IMG/VR virus record: IMGVR_UViG_3300042691_004259
Location: 1-24,991 of that record
DNA length: 24,991 bases
Strand: one strand, 5' to 3'
DNA from: a virus
In this document: positions 14,906 to 23,916 of the stretch, one piece after another
How positions within the stretch are numbered: the stretch's first letter is position 1
How the letters are laid out: the number at the start of each line of letters is the position of its first letter
Made by a program: the position numbers and the translations under genes
Notes under the pieces: model-generated
The model's database searches: none
What the model saw: only the letters and a program-made list of their open reading frames with translations
Told to the model about the DNA's origin: nothing

Positions 14906-15297
14906 TGGCTACTAAACAAGCAATATTTTCAGATTTAGATCTAAACTTCACGAGACATCCAATAACAGATGATGTCTCGAGAAAAACCGATGCCGCAGCA
15001 GTTAATCAGTCACTTAGAAATTTAATTCTTACTGCTAATTATGAAAGACCGTTTAATAGTAATATTGGTTCTCCAATACGTGCTCTGATGTTCGAGCCAT
15101 ATTCACCTATGCTTAGAGTATTACTTAAGACTGTCGTTGAGCAAACTGTTGAAAACTTTGAACCAAGAATTTCTTTGCAGGATGTTATCATCTCCCCAAA
15201 TGAAAGTAATAATTCCTTAGAGATAAACATCTATTACTACATACTTAACTCAACGAGTCTACAGTCATTCCAGATGACACTAGAAAGAACACGATAA
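14905..15297 (+). CDS. 25: Baseplate wedge subunit gp25
   Basis: This is a homologue of T4 gp25 (132 aa; here 130), the wedge and sheath-initiator protein conserved in contractile machines including type VI secretion (TssE). Key features are F-S-D-L-D-L-N-F near the N-terminus, N-L-I-L-T-A-N-Y-E-R-P-F near residues 38-49, and the E-P-R-like core N-F-E-P-R-I-S-L-Q-D-V near residues 83-93, which contacts the wedge core in T4. The start overlaps the PAAR stop by one base and the stop overlaps the gp6 ATG. Confidence 0.93.
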   Translation: MATKQAIFSDLDLNFTRHPITDDVSRKTDAAAVNQSLRNLILTANYERPFNSNIGSPIRALMFEPYSPMLRVLLKTVVEQTVENFEPRISLQDVIISPNESNNSLEINIYYYILNSTSLQSFQMTLERTR

Positions 15298-17129
15298 TGG
15301 CAGAAACAAATAAAAAGATTAAGGTAGATGAATTAAGCTACGATGGTATAAGAACTAACCTTAAGAGTTTCTTGAGTGCTCAAGAAACATTCAAAGATTA
15401 TAATTTTGACGGTTCTGGTCTTTCTGTTTTGGTTGATCTGTTAGCATATAACACGCATTACAATGCATTATATACTAACATGGCATTGAATGAGATGTTT
15501 TTAGATTCTGCCAGCAAAAGAGAAAGTATTCTATCAATAGCTAAAATGCTAGGATATACTCCACGTTCTGCACGCAGTTCAAAGGCAAATGTTACATTGA
15601 CAGTTTCTGGTTTAGTACTAGATCCGCAATTAGCAACATTGCCAGCAAGAAGTGTATTTACAGCAAACGCAACTGATGGAAGTAGTTATTACTTTTCAAA
15701 TAAAGACGAAATGACTGTACCATTGTCAAATGGTGTTTATACATTTGATAGTTTTGACATTATGGAAGGTATATACCAAACTGAACAATACGTATATCAA
15801 GTCGGTACGAAATTCATCTTAAATAATTCGCCATGTGATACATCTTCATTAGAAGTTTATGTTCACCCATCAATAGCTTCAGCTGAATCTTCTTTATATT
15901 CTCTGGCTGACGATGTTATTGCATTAACACCTGAGAGTAATGTATACTTCATAAAAGAAATTGAGGACGGAAATTACCAAATTGAATTTGGTGATGGTAT
16001 TGTAGGTAAAGCATTAAGTGTTGGTAATTATGTGCGTATTGTTTATAGAACATCTTCTGGTACTGATGCCAATGGTTCCAAGACATTTAAATTAGATGGT
16101 TCACTATTCTCTAATGGTACAGTAACTTTAACTACTAATAGTATTGCTATGGGTGGTGAGGATGCAGAAGAATTACCTAGCATTAAATTTAATGCCCCTC
16201 GTCATTTTTCTACTCAGAATAGAGCAGTTACAGAAACTGATTATAAAAATCTTATCTTTAAGAATTTCGGTAACGTTAAATCTATACAAGTCTGGGGTGG
16301 AGAAGATAATGTACCACAACAGTATGGTAAAGTTTTTATCTCAATCCAACCAAAGACTAAAGATTATCTAAATGACAATGAAAAAGATTTCATCAAGAAT
16401 GTTATACTAAAGCCAAAGTCTATAGTAACAACATTTGCTGAGATTGTAGATCCAATATATTTGAACATTATACTTGAATCAACCGTTTATTATAATCCAA
16501 AATCTACTTCTAAGTCAGCATCTTCTATAAGTGGTTATGTAGCAGAGGTTCTTAATAATTATAGCGAAACTGAGCTGATGAAGTTTGATAGTGTTTTCAG
16601 ACACTCAAAGGTTGTTCGTTTGATAGATTCTGCAGATCAGTCTATACAAAATAACGTAACTAACGTTTCATTATCTAGAGAGCTGTATCCTAAATTTAAT
16701 ATAACAGCGCAATATAAAGTAGATATTGGTAATCCTATTTACTATACTGGTGAAAAAGAATCTGCGTTTGTTTCTACTGGGTTTTATATCCAAGGTAGTG
16801 ACTTAGTTCACTATCTGAAAGACAATGGCGATGGAATAGTTTACATGTATTATATTAGTTCTGGCGAAGAAATTATCGTAAAGTCTAATATAGGTACAGT
16901 TGACTATACCAAAGGCATAGTTTCTATAGAAGGGTTAAATATAATAGCACTTGCTTCAGATAATTTTATGTTTTACTTTAAGCCATCTTCTTATGACGTT
17001 GTTGCGCTAAGAGATCAAGTTATTCGAATTCAACAAAGTGAGACGAAAATTATAACTGTTATCGATCCTATCTCTTCAGGTAGTGCTCGTGGTGGCTCTG
17101 CGTACGTATTTACTCCAAATAGAAAATGA
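15297..17129 (+). CDS. 6: Baseplate wedge subunit gp6
   Basis: This is a homologue of T4 gp6 (660 aa; here 610), the protein that forms the ring of the wedges and holds the baseplate dome together. The N-terminal region L-V-D-L-L-A-Y-N-T-H-Y-N-A-L-Y-T-N-M-A near residues 46-64, followed by D-S-A-S-K-R-E-S-I-L-S-I-A-K and L-G-Y-T-P-R-S, is the family hallmark (related to gpJ/TssF-type wedge proteins). It also has F-G-D-G-I-V-G-K near residue 230 and a T-D-Y-K-N-L-I sequence near 317. The last 4 bases overlap the gp7 start. Confidence 0.93.
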   Translation: MAETNKKIKVDELSYDGIRTNLKSFLSAQETFKDYNFDGSGLSVLVDLLAYNTHYNALYTNMALNEMFLDSASKRESILSIAKMLGYTPRSARSSKANVTLTVSGLVLDPQLATLPARSVFTANATDGSSYYFSNKDEMTVPLSNGVYTFDSFDIMEGIYQTEQYVYQVGTKFILNNSPCDTSSLEVYVHPSIASAESSLYSLADDVIALTPESNVYFIKEIEDGNYQIEFGDGIVGKALSVGNYVRIVYRTSSGTDANGSKTFKLDGSLFSNGTVTLTTNSIAMGGEDAEELPSIKFNAPRHFSTQNRAVTETDYKNLIFKNFGNVKSIQVWGGEDNVPQQYGKVFISIQPKTKDYLNDNEKDFIKNVILKPKSIVTTFAEIVDPIYLNIILESTVYYNPKSTSKSASSISGYVAEVLNNYSETELMKFDSVFRHSKVVRLIDSADQSIQNNVTNVSLSRELYPKFNITAQYKVDIGNPIYYTGEKESAFVSTGFYIQGSDLVHYLKDNGDGIVYMYYISSGEEIIVKSNIGTVDYTKGIVSIEGLNIIALASDNFMFYFKPSSYDVVALRDQVIRIQQSETKIITVIDPISSGSARGGSAYVFTPNRK

Positions 17130-19777
17130 TAAAGAATAAATTATCAGATCTTATCTCTACACAACTCCCTGATCATATCAGGGAGAGTTATCCAACATTT
17201 GTAGAATTCCTTAAAGCATACTATAAGTTTTTAGAAGATGAACAAAAAGTTTATAGAAACTTAGAGAGTATTAGAGATGTTGATGATGATATACATAAAA
17301 GTTTAGATGTTTTTATAGATCGTCTAAAGAAAGAATTCGCAGTCGATTTTCCAGAATTTTCTAAAACTCCTCAGTTTTTAAAAAATACACCACACATTTC
17401 TGTTGCTCATGGAAGTGAAGAATCTTATAAATTTCTTTTTAGACAGATGTTCCAAAAAGAAGTTGATATTCGTTATCCAAGAGAACAACTATTAACTATC
17501 TCAGATTCTAAGTGGGTTCAAGATTTTTCCATTTTCGTCAAGCTAACTTCTGGTGATATAGCATCATTACAGAATAGTACAGTATTCTTAAACACTAAAG
17601 TTAATGGTATTTCAACTAAAAATAGAATCTATGTTAAACGTGTAGAAAGTTCTTTAACATCTGAGTCCATCTATGAATTGTTTATCAATAAAGACGTTTA
17701 TGGTAAAGTATTATTCGGCGATACCATAAATCAAGATGGTGTAGTTGCAAGCGTAGTAAATACTACAACTTCTATAAAAATTAAAAAAGCAGGGTTTGGT
17801 TTTAAAGTTGGTCAAGTTTTTAATATAGAATCAGATGTTGGTACTGGGTTAACTTTCAAAGTGACTGAAGTTACTGCCCTTGGTGGTATAAAAAGCACGC
17901 AGATTATAAATTATGGTATAAATTATAAGTCTACATTTTCCTTTGATTTGCCATCTACGTTTTTTGTAAATGACGTAGTAGAAACTACATTGGGCACACC
18001 AATAAAAATAAATGCATACTCTTCAGTACAACGTTACATAGATTCTGGTATAGTATCAAAACAAAATTACTACACCAGCGATTACAGTACTGATTATGTT
18101 GGTGAAGTTATGACTTCCTTCAATTCGGTCACTGTGGCTGAAGAGATAACAGCAAACTCTGCGCAGTTAGAAGTTGTATTAGGAACTGTGGCAAAGTATC
18201 AAGGATACTACGAAAATTCAACAGGTTTAGTATCATCTCCAGATAGCGTTATTCAAGATAACAATTACTATCAAAAATACTCATATGTACTACGTATAGA
18301 TGAAGCATTATCATCATACAGAGAAACTGTTATTTCTCTGTTGCATCCTATTGGAAGAAAGCTATTTGCTGAGTATGTTGTAGATAATATATTTGAATTG
18401 AACTACGAAGTCGTAGAACCAGTATTTAGAATTTTACTGCCGTTATTTGCAGGTGTTCCTACTGTTGTTAATATGTTGAGTGAGTTGAGTATGGTGATAG
18501 CCAAGCCCATATCTTCAGTTCAATTGGTTGAAGCAGATTCTTTATACTTATTCCAAAAGCCTACTACTACAGTATTAACATCGTTTGATGATCCTACTTT
18601 ACTAGATGTAATATCAGGTGCAGTAAAGGGTTCTGTTAAAACTTACCTATTTGATTCTGCTAAAGGATCTAGCGTTACTCCAGAATCTGATGAATATTGG
18701 TTATTTGAACAATCACTTTCATCATCTACTCCTCCTACTACAGAGATAGTATTTTTAGTAGCAAAGGATTCTCAATCTGAGCAAGTTGTATCTTCTTCTA
18801 GCGTTTACTTATTTGATTCTCCTAAAGAATCTATTTTAAGTACTCCAGGATCTGACGACTATTGGTTGTTTGATTCTGCTAAAGGATCTAGCGTTACTCC
18901 AGAATCTGATGAATATTGGTTATTTGAACAATCACTGAGTTCATCCACTCCTCCTACTACACAGTTAGTGTTTTTAGCAGAAAATGTGCTAGAGTCATCG
19001 CAGAGTTTATCTTCTTCTAACGTTTACTTATTTGATTCTGCTAAAGAATCTATTTTAAGTACTCCAGAATCTGATGAATACTGGTTATTTGATTCTGCTA
19101 AAGAATCTATTTTACCACAGCAATCTTTCTTGTTATCTTATGATATGAGTCAGATTCTTAATACTTCGTTGGCAGATCAATCATTTGTTGCTGCAATTAC
19201 AACAGAACGACCAGCTGAAAGTTTTATAGATACTCCAACATCTCAGATGTCTGCAGAAACTGGAAAATTTTTAGACTCGAGTATATCTAGTCCAACTAGC
19301 GCCATTACAGATATTGTAGTTGGGCTTGGTCCAGATTCTCCTGTTATTATGAGTTCGCCAGCACCAATCTTAGAAACTGGATTAGTTCAAAATTCATCTT
19401 TATTGCCACTGTCATCTACTGCGATAAATAATTCTATTCTGCTGACGACCAATACAGATACCTTTGGTAGCGCAACTACATATGTATTAGAACCATCTTA
19501 TGCTTCTGATATTAGTCTGGCATTTACATTAGAGTTTTTAAGGGGAACACTATTAGAGTCATCAGTTGCAACGACAAGCAGCCCCTCACTAGATTTCGCA
19601 CCACCAATTTTAATATCACCAGTATTTACAACTGATGATGATACGTTGTTGGTCGATAATAGCATTTCTTCTAGCACAATAAATAGTGATAGCGGGAATG
19701 TGTTTTTCAACCAATATAATGATACCTTTAGCTATTTTGCTGATGAAACATACCTTGCAAGAACAAGAACTTTTTAA
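17126..19777 (+). CDS. 7: Baseplate wedge initiator gp7-like, with repeat-bearing C-terminal extension
   Basis: This 883-residue protein occupies the gene 7 position after gp6. The N-terminal L-P-D-H-I-R-E-S-Y-P-T-F-V-E-F-L-K-A-Y-Y (about residues 15-34) is characteristic of the gp7-like wedge proteins of aquatic T4-like phages. The conserved part ends near residue 425 (H-P-I-G-R-K-L-F-A-E-Y). The rest is unlike T4 gp7 (1032 aa): a Ser/Thr/Pro-rich, low-complexity region built on F-D-S-A-K and S-D-E-Y-W-L-F motifs, with an exact 68-base direct repeat and a 73-residue period at about 509-654. A strong ribosome binding site for the next gene lies at its stop codon. The wedge role of the N-terminus is inferred from family and position; the extension has no known function. 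Confidence 0.82.
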   Translation: MIKNKLSDLISTQLPDHIRESYPTFVEFLKAYYKFLEDEQKVYRNLESIRDVDDDIHKSLDVFIDRLKKEFAVDFPEFSKTPQFLKNTPHISVAHGSEESYKFLFRQMFQKEVDIRYPREQLLTISDSKWVQDFSIFVKLTSGDIASLQNSTVFLNTKVNGISTKNRIYVKRVESSLTSESIYELFINKDVYGKVLFGDTINQDGVVASVVNTTTSIKIKKAGFGFKVGQVFNIESDVGTGLTFKVTEVTALGGIKSTQIINYGINYKSTFSFDLPSTFFVNDVVETTLGTPIKINAYSSVQRYIDSGIVSKQNYYTSDYSTDYVGEVMTSFNSVTVAEEITANSAQLEVVLGTVAKYQGYYENSTGLVSSPDSVIQDNNYYQKYSYVLRIDEALSSYRETVISLLHPIGRKLFAEYVVDNIFELNYEVVEPVFRILLPLFAGVPTVVNMLSELSMVIAKPISSVQLVEADSLYLFQKPTTTVLTSFDDPTLLDVISGAVKGSVKTYLFDSAKGSSVTPESDEYWLFEQSLSSSTPPTTEIVFLVAKDSQSEQVVSSSSVYLFDSPKESILSTPGSDDYWLFDSAKGSSVTPESDEYWLFEQSLSSSTPPTTQLVFLAENVLESSQSLSSSNVYLFDSAKESILSTPESDEYWLFDSAKESILPQQSFLLSYDMSQILNTSLADQSFVAAITTERPAESFIDTPTSQMSAETGKFLDSSISSPTSAITDIVVGLGPDSPVIMSSPAPILETGLVQNSSLLPLSSTAINNSILLTTNTDTFGSATTYVLEPSYASDISLAFTLEFLRGTLLESSVATTSSPSLDFAPPILISPVFTTDDDTLLVDNSISSSTINSDSGNVFFNQYNDTFSYFADETYLARTRTF
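18650..19116 (+). repeat. Tandem in-frame repeat, 219-bp period, within gp7
   Basis: Unit 1 is 18650-18868, unit 2 is 18869-19087, and a partial third unit begins at 19088. The first 68 bases of units 1 and 2 (18650-18717 and 18869-18936) are identical. The remainder is similar with substitutions. The period is exactly 73 codons, so the reading frame is kept. Each unit holds two related sub-motifs of the form L-F-D-S-x-K-x-S followed by T-P-x-S-D-x-Y-W-L-F, which indicates an older internal duplication. Confidence 0.92.
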
Positions 19778-19781
19778 GGAG
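19776..19781 (+). promoter_or_regulatory. Strong Shine-Dalgarno AAGGAG of the 159-aa structural gene
   Basis: AAGGAG overlaps the gp7 stop codon and ends five bases before the ATG at 19787. It is closer to consensus than most ribosome binding sites in this operon, which suggests that this protein is made in larger amounts than its neighbours. Confidence 0.7.
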
Positions 19782-19786
19782 TTAAT

Positions 19787-20266
19787 ATGACCCAAACTGA
19801 AACCCAAAATGCCGTTGAAGATCTACTAGACCCAGTAGGTTATTTGACGATCGAGAAATTTAATGCCGACGGTAAATTAGTCGACGTTCGTAAAGTTAAG
19901 AATACTGTTGTTGCCAGCGGCAAGACCTTTATTGCTGGCTCTATGATTAAGACTACTACCAATACACCAACAGCTATGACCCACATGGCTATCGGTACTG
20001 GTACTGTTGCAGTTAACGCTGCTACAGACACTGCTCTTGGCACTGCCGCTGGTGCACGTGTTACGTTCTCTGAAGCTGCATCTTCTACTACAAACCAAGT
20101 TACTTACAAAGCAACTTTTGGTTCTGCTTATAGCGGTGCTATCACAGAAGCTGGCGTATTCAATGCATTGACTGGTGGTACAATGTTATGCCGTACAGTA
20201 TTCGGTGTAGTTACAAAAACTACTTCTGATACTATCACTATCACTTGGACAATCACTGTAAGCTAA
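19787..20266 (+). CDS. Small virion structural protein (tail/fibre-associated family)
   Basis: This 159-residue protein resembles a family often found in phage tail regions, with the pattern V-K-N-T-V-V-A-S-G-K-T-F-I-A near residues 36-49, M-A-I-G-T-G-T near 66-72, D-T-A-L-G-x-x-x-G-A-R-V near 80-91, and E-A-G-V-F-N near 119-124, ending in a beta strand I-T-W-T-I-T-V-S. The family's exact role is not known to me; tail, baseplate or fibre attachment are all plausible. Codon choice is less AT-rich than in gp7 (more C at third positions) and the ribosome binding site is strong, consistent with a high-copy virion protein. It is inserted between gp7 and gp8, which are adjacent in T4. Confidence 0.75.
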   Translation: MTQTETQNAVEDLLDPVGYLTIEKFNADGKLVDVRKVKNTVVASGKTFIAGSMIKTTTNTPTAMTHMAIGTGTVAVNAATDTALGTAAGARVTFSEAASSTTNQVTYKATFGSAYSGAITEAGVFNALTGGTMLCRTVFGVVTKTTSDTITITWTITVS

Positions 20267-20273
20267 TATTCAA

Positions 20274-23200
20274 ATGGCAACTTCAATTCTAAAGAATGCG
20301 ATACATTCTTCTTTAGCTAAGACTCTCTTAGATGAGATTCTTAGCAAGAAGAACAAGTATTACTATACGTTCGGTAAAACAGATCCATGGGATCTTGCGG
20401 AAACCCCACAATCGGCTATTGAAACTTTAGAATATGAATATACTGCCAGAAGCAATATAGTTACATGTCAAGAGATTTTATCAAATGATGTATGTTTAGT
20501 TATTGATCGTATCAACTGGGTCTTAGGCGCAGTATACGATCAATACGACAACTACAGTGAAACTAATGTGGCGTTTTCTGGAGCTACATCACTAGATACA
20601 GCAAACTTTTATATCTTAACTGATGAGTTTAACGTATACAAGTGTATCTCAAACAACAGAAATAGTGCGTCTGCTGTAAGACCTACAGGACAGTCCACAG
20701 GATTTATTAATATCCCAGAAGATGGTTATGTGTGGAAATTCATGTATAACATTCCACTATATCTTCGAAACAAATTTTTAAACTCATCACAGATGCCAGT
20801 TGTAAATGCTTTACAAACTGGGTACTACAGTGATGGTAGATTATCTCAGGTTATCTTTAATCTTAAAGGTACCAAGTATCATGAAAACACAAGTCTTGGT
20901 AGTGTAGCAACTAAGACTGTTAGTGGAGTTACAAACTTAAGAAAGTTTTATGGTACAAACTCAGCAATCCTTTCGCTAGTTGCTACAGACAGAATTGAAG
21001 TTAACGGTGAAGTTAGATCCGTTGCATCTGTAGCTACTGAAGTTGTGGAAAGTGTTACATATTATGTAATAACAACTGCAAGCAATGAGCCTCTATTAAG
21101 AGTAACTTCATTATCTCCAGCAAAAAAATTAAACACTGAGCTGGAAATTATTGGCGATGGATATAAACAAGCAAACCCGTATTTAATTACAGCAGCTAAT
21201 GTAATTGACGGAGGCTCTGGCTTCGTTACTAACAATGGACTAGCACTTAGCTTTCCTGCACCTTACCAAACTGGTAGTGTTGCAGCAGGTACTGTTACAG
21301 TTAACGTCAACGTTCTTGATTTAACAGTATCTAGCGCAGGTTCAGGATATACTCAAGTTCCTACTGTAGAAATAACATCTGGCGGCGGCACTGGTGCTAC
21401 AGCAACAGCTATATTAGGATTTCCATTAAGCTCAACAATCAGTATCTCTGCTAGTGGTTCTGGGTATACTACACCTCCAACTATTACTTTTAATGGTGGC
21501 GATGGAACAGGGGCTGCAGCAACAGCCATAATATCTGGAACTATTGAAGCAATAGAATTCACTCCAGGAAACGGGTATGCAACTGCACCTACAATCACAA
21601 TAGGGGCGCAATGGGCGCAGACTACTGCTTTAGTAGTAGACCAACAAATTGCATATGGTGGTGGATTATATACTGTAGTTGGCGCAGGAACTACAGGAAC
21701 AGTTGCTCCAACACATACTACAACTACAGTCACAGCTGGTTCTTTTGTTGTTGGATACAAATACACAATAGCTGCATTAGGTACTACTACAAACTGGCAA
21801 TCAATTGGTGCTCCATTGGGTGCAGTAGTTGGTACATCTTTCGTTGCAACAGGTGTTGGTTCTGGTAATGGAACTGCTACCACTACGTATGCTTCTAATG
21901 GAACTTCTGTATTATCTTATGCTGGAGTAGCAGCTTCTGGTATAGTCACTATTTCCGCAGGTTTAGTACAAAGCATAGCTCTTATTGGTGGTTCTGGATA
22001 TACATCCACCCCATCAGTTACGTTTAGTGGCGGCTCGCCAGCAACAGAAGCAACAGGAACTGCAAAACTTAATGCATATGTAGCTTCTATAGTAGTCACT
22101 GATGCAGGCTCTGGTTATACATCAGCACCGTTAGTTGTAATTACTCCTTATGGGGTAGATATTAGTGCCACTATTATTCCTGCAGAAGCACTTGCTACCT
22201 TGTCGCCTATTAACGGTTCTGTTAAAGATATAACCTTGACGAATGCAGGTGTGAATTATACATCAGCACCAACTGTTACCGTCCAGGCACCAACTATTAC
22301 CTTTAATGGTTCTACTGCAGTAAGCGTTGCCAATGATACAATAACTTATATTAACCACGGATTCCAAACAGGAGCTGCTGTAGTTTATTCCAATGGTGGT
22401 GGAACTAGCATAACAGGATTGACTAGCGGAACCACATATTACGCAAACGTGACTTCTACAAGCGTCATTAAGTTATATGACACTCAAGGAAATGCTGTCA
22501 CGGGAGGAGCAACTGGTTTAATTAACATAACAGCTACAGGTGTAGGTTCAAATCATACACTCACTAACATGACTGCTGGTTTTCAAGCTACTGCAACCAG
22601 TGTAGTATCTTCAGGATTTATAAAGAGTGCTATTTTAACAGATCCTGGTTATGGTTATACCGTTGTCCCTACACCATTCTTAACGTTCACTAATGGATGG
22701 GTAGCTGGCGGTATCGTTGCGTTAAATCAAGAAGTTACATATCAGAATAGAATTTATAAAGTAACAGCTGTTACAAACCCATACAATTTGGGATCTTCGC
22801 CACCTTCGCACACAACTGGTGCTGTAGTCAATGGTGATGCTACACTTACATATTTGTCTACAGTATCTCTGCCATCTTTCCAAACTATTGCAGAGAAAAC
22901 AAAGGCATATATTGATCCAATTGTAGATGTAACAAATGGTGAGATTCGTGGTGCTATTATTATTGATGGCGGTACTGGATACACATATGCTACATGTGAG
23001 GTTAAAAGAAATAAACCACCAACATCTGGAACTGGACTTGATGCTCAATTAACTATTGATACATCTATTGGAACCGTGAACTCAGTTCAAGCACAGGTTG
23101 AACTTTCTGCTATCAATGGATCATTAGATAATTACCAAGTTATTGCTGGTGGTGTTGGATATGTACAAGCAAGCACAACAGTTTCTATAGTTGGCGATGG

Positions 23201-23882
23201 AACAGGAGCTACTGCTACTGCCACTGTAGAGTCTGGCGCAATTACAAAGATAAACATTATAACTCGTGGTAAAGATTATACTAATGCTACGGTGACTATT
23301 GCTGGTGTTGGATCTGGTGCTCAAGTTAGAGCAATAATTGGACCAATTGGAGGACATGGAAGAAGTTGTATAGATGAATTAAATGGTCGTACTGTTATAA
23401 TGTACAATCGTTTATCTCAAATACAGGTAAAGGGAATCGCACTTGATGCTTTGACCAATATCCGTCAGGTTTGTGTATTGAAGTCACCAAACCTTTTCAA
23501 TAGCGTGTTCAATTATAATAACTTTGCTGGTAGTACTTGCTATAAAATCACTCTTGCATCTACACCTACCACAGCAGCGTTAAATTCCACAGTTACTGTA
23601 TACACATCGTCATCACCATCTCCATCTTCTGTAGCAGTTAAATTCAGAGTTATAGCAAAGTCTGGCAATTCTTTAATCTTACAGGCAATAGATAACAATG
23701 ACGAATTGATAAAGTCAGGATACTTTATGAGAACCTCTGCTGGAGTTTTCCATCCATTAACATATGTAGAAAAACCAGATGTCGACAGATTCTCAGGCGA
23801 CTTAATTTTCATCGACAATAAGTCACCATTTGCACCAACTGTTGATCAACCATTGGTGATTACAACTAGATTCAAGTTATAA
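20274..23882 (+). CDS. 8: Giant baseplate wedge subunit gp8-like with beta-repeat insert
   Basis: This 1202-residue protein has gp8-like ends. N-terminally, Y-Y-Y-T-F-G-K-T-D-P-W matches T4 I-F-I-T-F-G-R-S-E-P-W, and P-E-D-G-Y-V-W-K-F-M-Y matches P-G-D-G-Y-V-W-E-Y-L-F. The C-terminal F-S-G-D-L-I-F-I-D-N-K-S-P matches H-S-G-E-M-I-Y-M-E-N-R-P-P. T4 gp8 has only 334 residues. Between about 340 and 1020 lies an insert made of G-x-G-Y-T-x-x-P-T repeats (near 352, 392, 429, 571, 610, 656, 790, 898, 958 and 997), two Y-x-x-x-x-Y-x-V modules (about 455 and 812), a G-T-T-x-x-W-x-x-I-G-A module (about 489-536) and an N-H-G-F-x-T-G module (about 694-763). A G-G-H-G motif marks the return to the core near 1025. 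The gp8 core binds gp7 and gp10 in T4; the insert probably faces outward. Confidence 0.87.
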   Translation: MATSILKNAIHSSLAKTLLDEILSKKNKYYYTFGKTDPWDLAETPQSAIETLEYEYTARSNIVTCQEILSNDVCLVIDRINWVLGAVYDQYDNYSETNVAFSGATSLDTANFYILTDEFNVYKCISNNRNSASAVRPTGQSTGFINIPEDGYVWKFMYNIPLYLRNKFLNSSQMPVVNALQTGYYSDGRLSQVIFNLKGTKYHENTSLGSVATKTVSGVTNLRKFYGTNSAILSLVATDRIEVNGEVRSVASVATEVVESVTYYVITTASNEPLLRVTSLSPAKKLNTELEIIGDGYKQANPYLITAANVIDGGSGFVTNNGLALSFPAPYQTGSVAAGTVTVNVNVLDLTVSSAGSGYTQVPTVEITSGGGTGATATAILGFPLSSTISISASGSGYTTPPTITFNGGDGTGAAATAIISGTIEAIEFTPGNGYATAPTITIGAQWAQTTALVVDQQIAYGGGLYTVVGAGTTGTVAPTHTTTTVTAGSFVVGYKYTIAALGTTTNWQSIGAPLGAVVGTSFVATGVGSGNGTATTTYASNGTSVLSYAGVAASGIVTISAGLVQSIALIGGSGYTSTPSVTFSGGSPATEATGTAKLNAYVASIVVTDAGSGYTSAPLVVITPYGVDISATIIPAEALATLSPINGSVKDITLTNAGVNYTSAPTVTVQAPTITFNGSTAVSVANDTITYINHGFQTGAAVVYSNGGGTSITGLTSGTTYYANVTSTSVIKLYDTQGNAVTGGATGLINITATGVGSNHTLTNMTAGFQATATSVVSSGFIKSAILTDPGYGYTVVPTPFLTFTNGWVAGGIVALNQEVTYQNRIYKVTAVTNPYNLGSSPPSHTTGAVVNGDATLTYLSTVSLPSFQTIAEKTKAYIDPIVDVTNGEIRGAIIIDGGTGYTYATCEVKRNKPPTSGTGLDAQLTIDTSIGTVNSVQAQVELSAINGSLDNYQVIAGGVGYVQASTTVSIVGDGTGATATATVESGAITKINIITRGKDYTNATVTIAGVGSGAQVRAIIGPIGGHGRSCIDELNGRTVIMYNRLSQIQVKGIALDALTNIRQVCVLKSPNLFNSVFNYNNFAGSTCYKITLASTPTTAALNSTVTVYTSSSPSPSSVAVKFRVIAKSGNSLILQAIDNNDELIKSGYFMRTSAGVFHPLTYVEKPDVDRFSGDLIFIDNKSPFAPTVDQPLVITTRFKL

Positions 23883-23885
23883 ATA
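23878..23885 (+). promoter_or_regulatory. T4-type late promoter TATAAATA
   Basis: A perfect TATAAATA overlaps the gp8 stop codon and lies 31 bases before the ATG at 23917, a normal distance for a late promoter. It falls in one of the few intergenic gaps of the operon. In T4 this octamer is read by sigma-like gp55 with gp33 and the sliding clamp. Several such octamers are expected by chance in DNA of this composition, so the intergenic position is the main support. Confidence 0.6.
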
Positions 23886-23916
23886 TAATAGCTAAAGTTA
23901 TTAAGAAGGCTAAGAA

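Noticed and set aside
17921-17945. TATAAATT near-matches to a late promoter inside gp7
   Set aside because: They are within coding sequence rich in Asn, Tyr and Lys codons, far from any downstream start, and do not match the full octamer.
21353-21883. 176-codon minus-strand open frame
   Set aside because: It is antisense to the Gly/Thr-rich insert of gp8; Val/Pro-rich low-complexity shadow without start signals.
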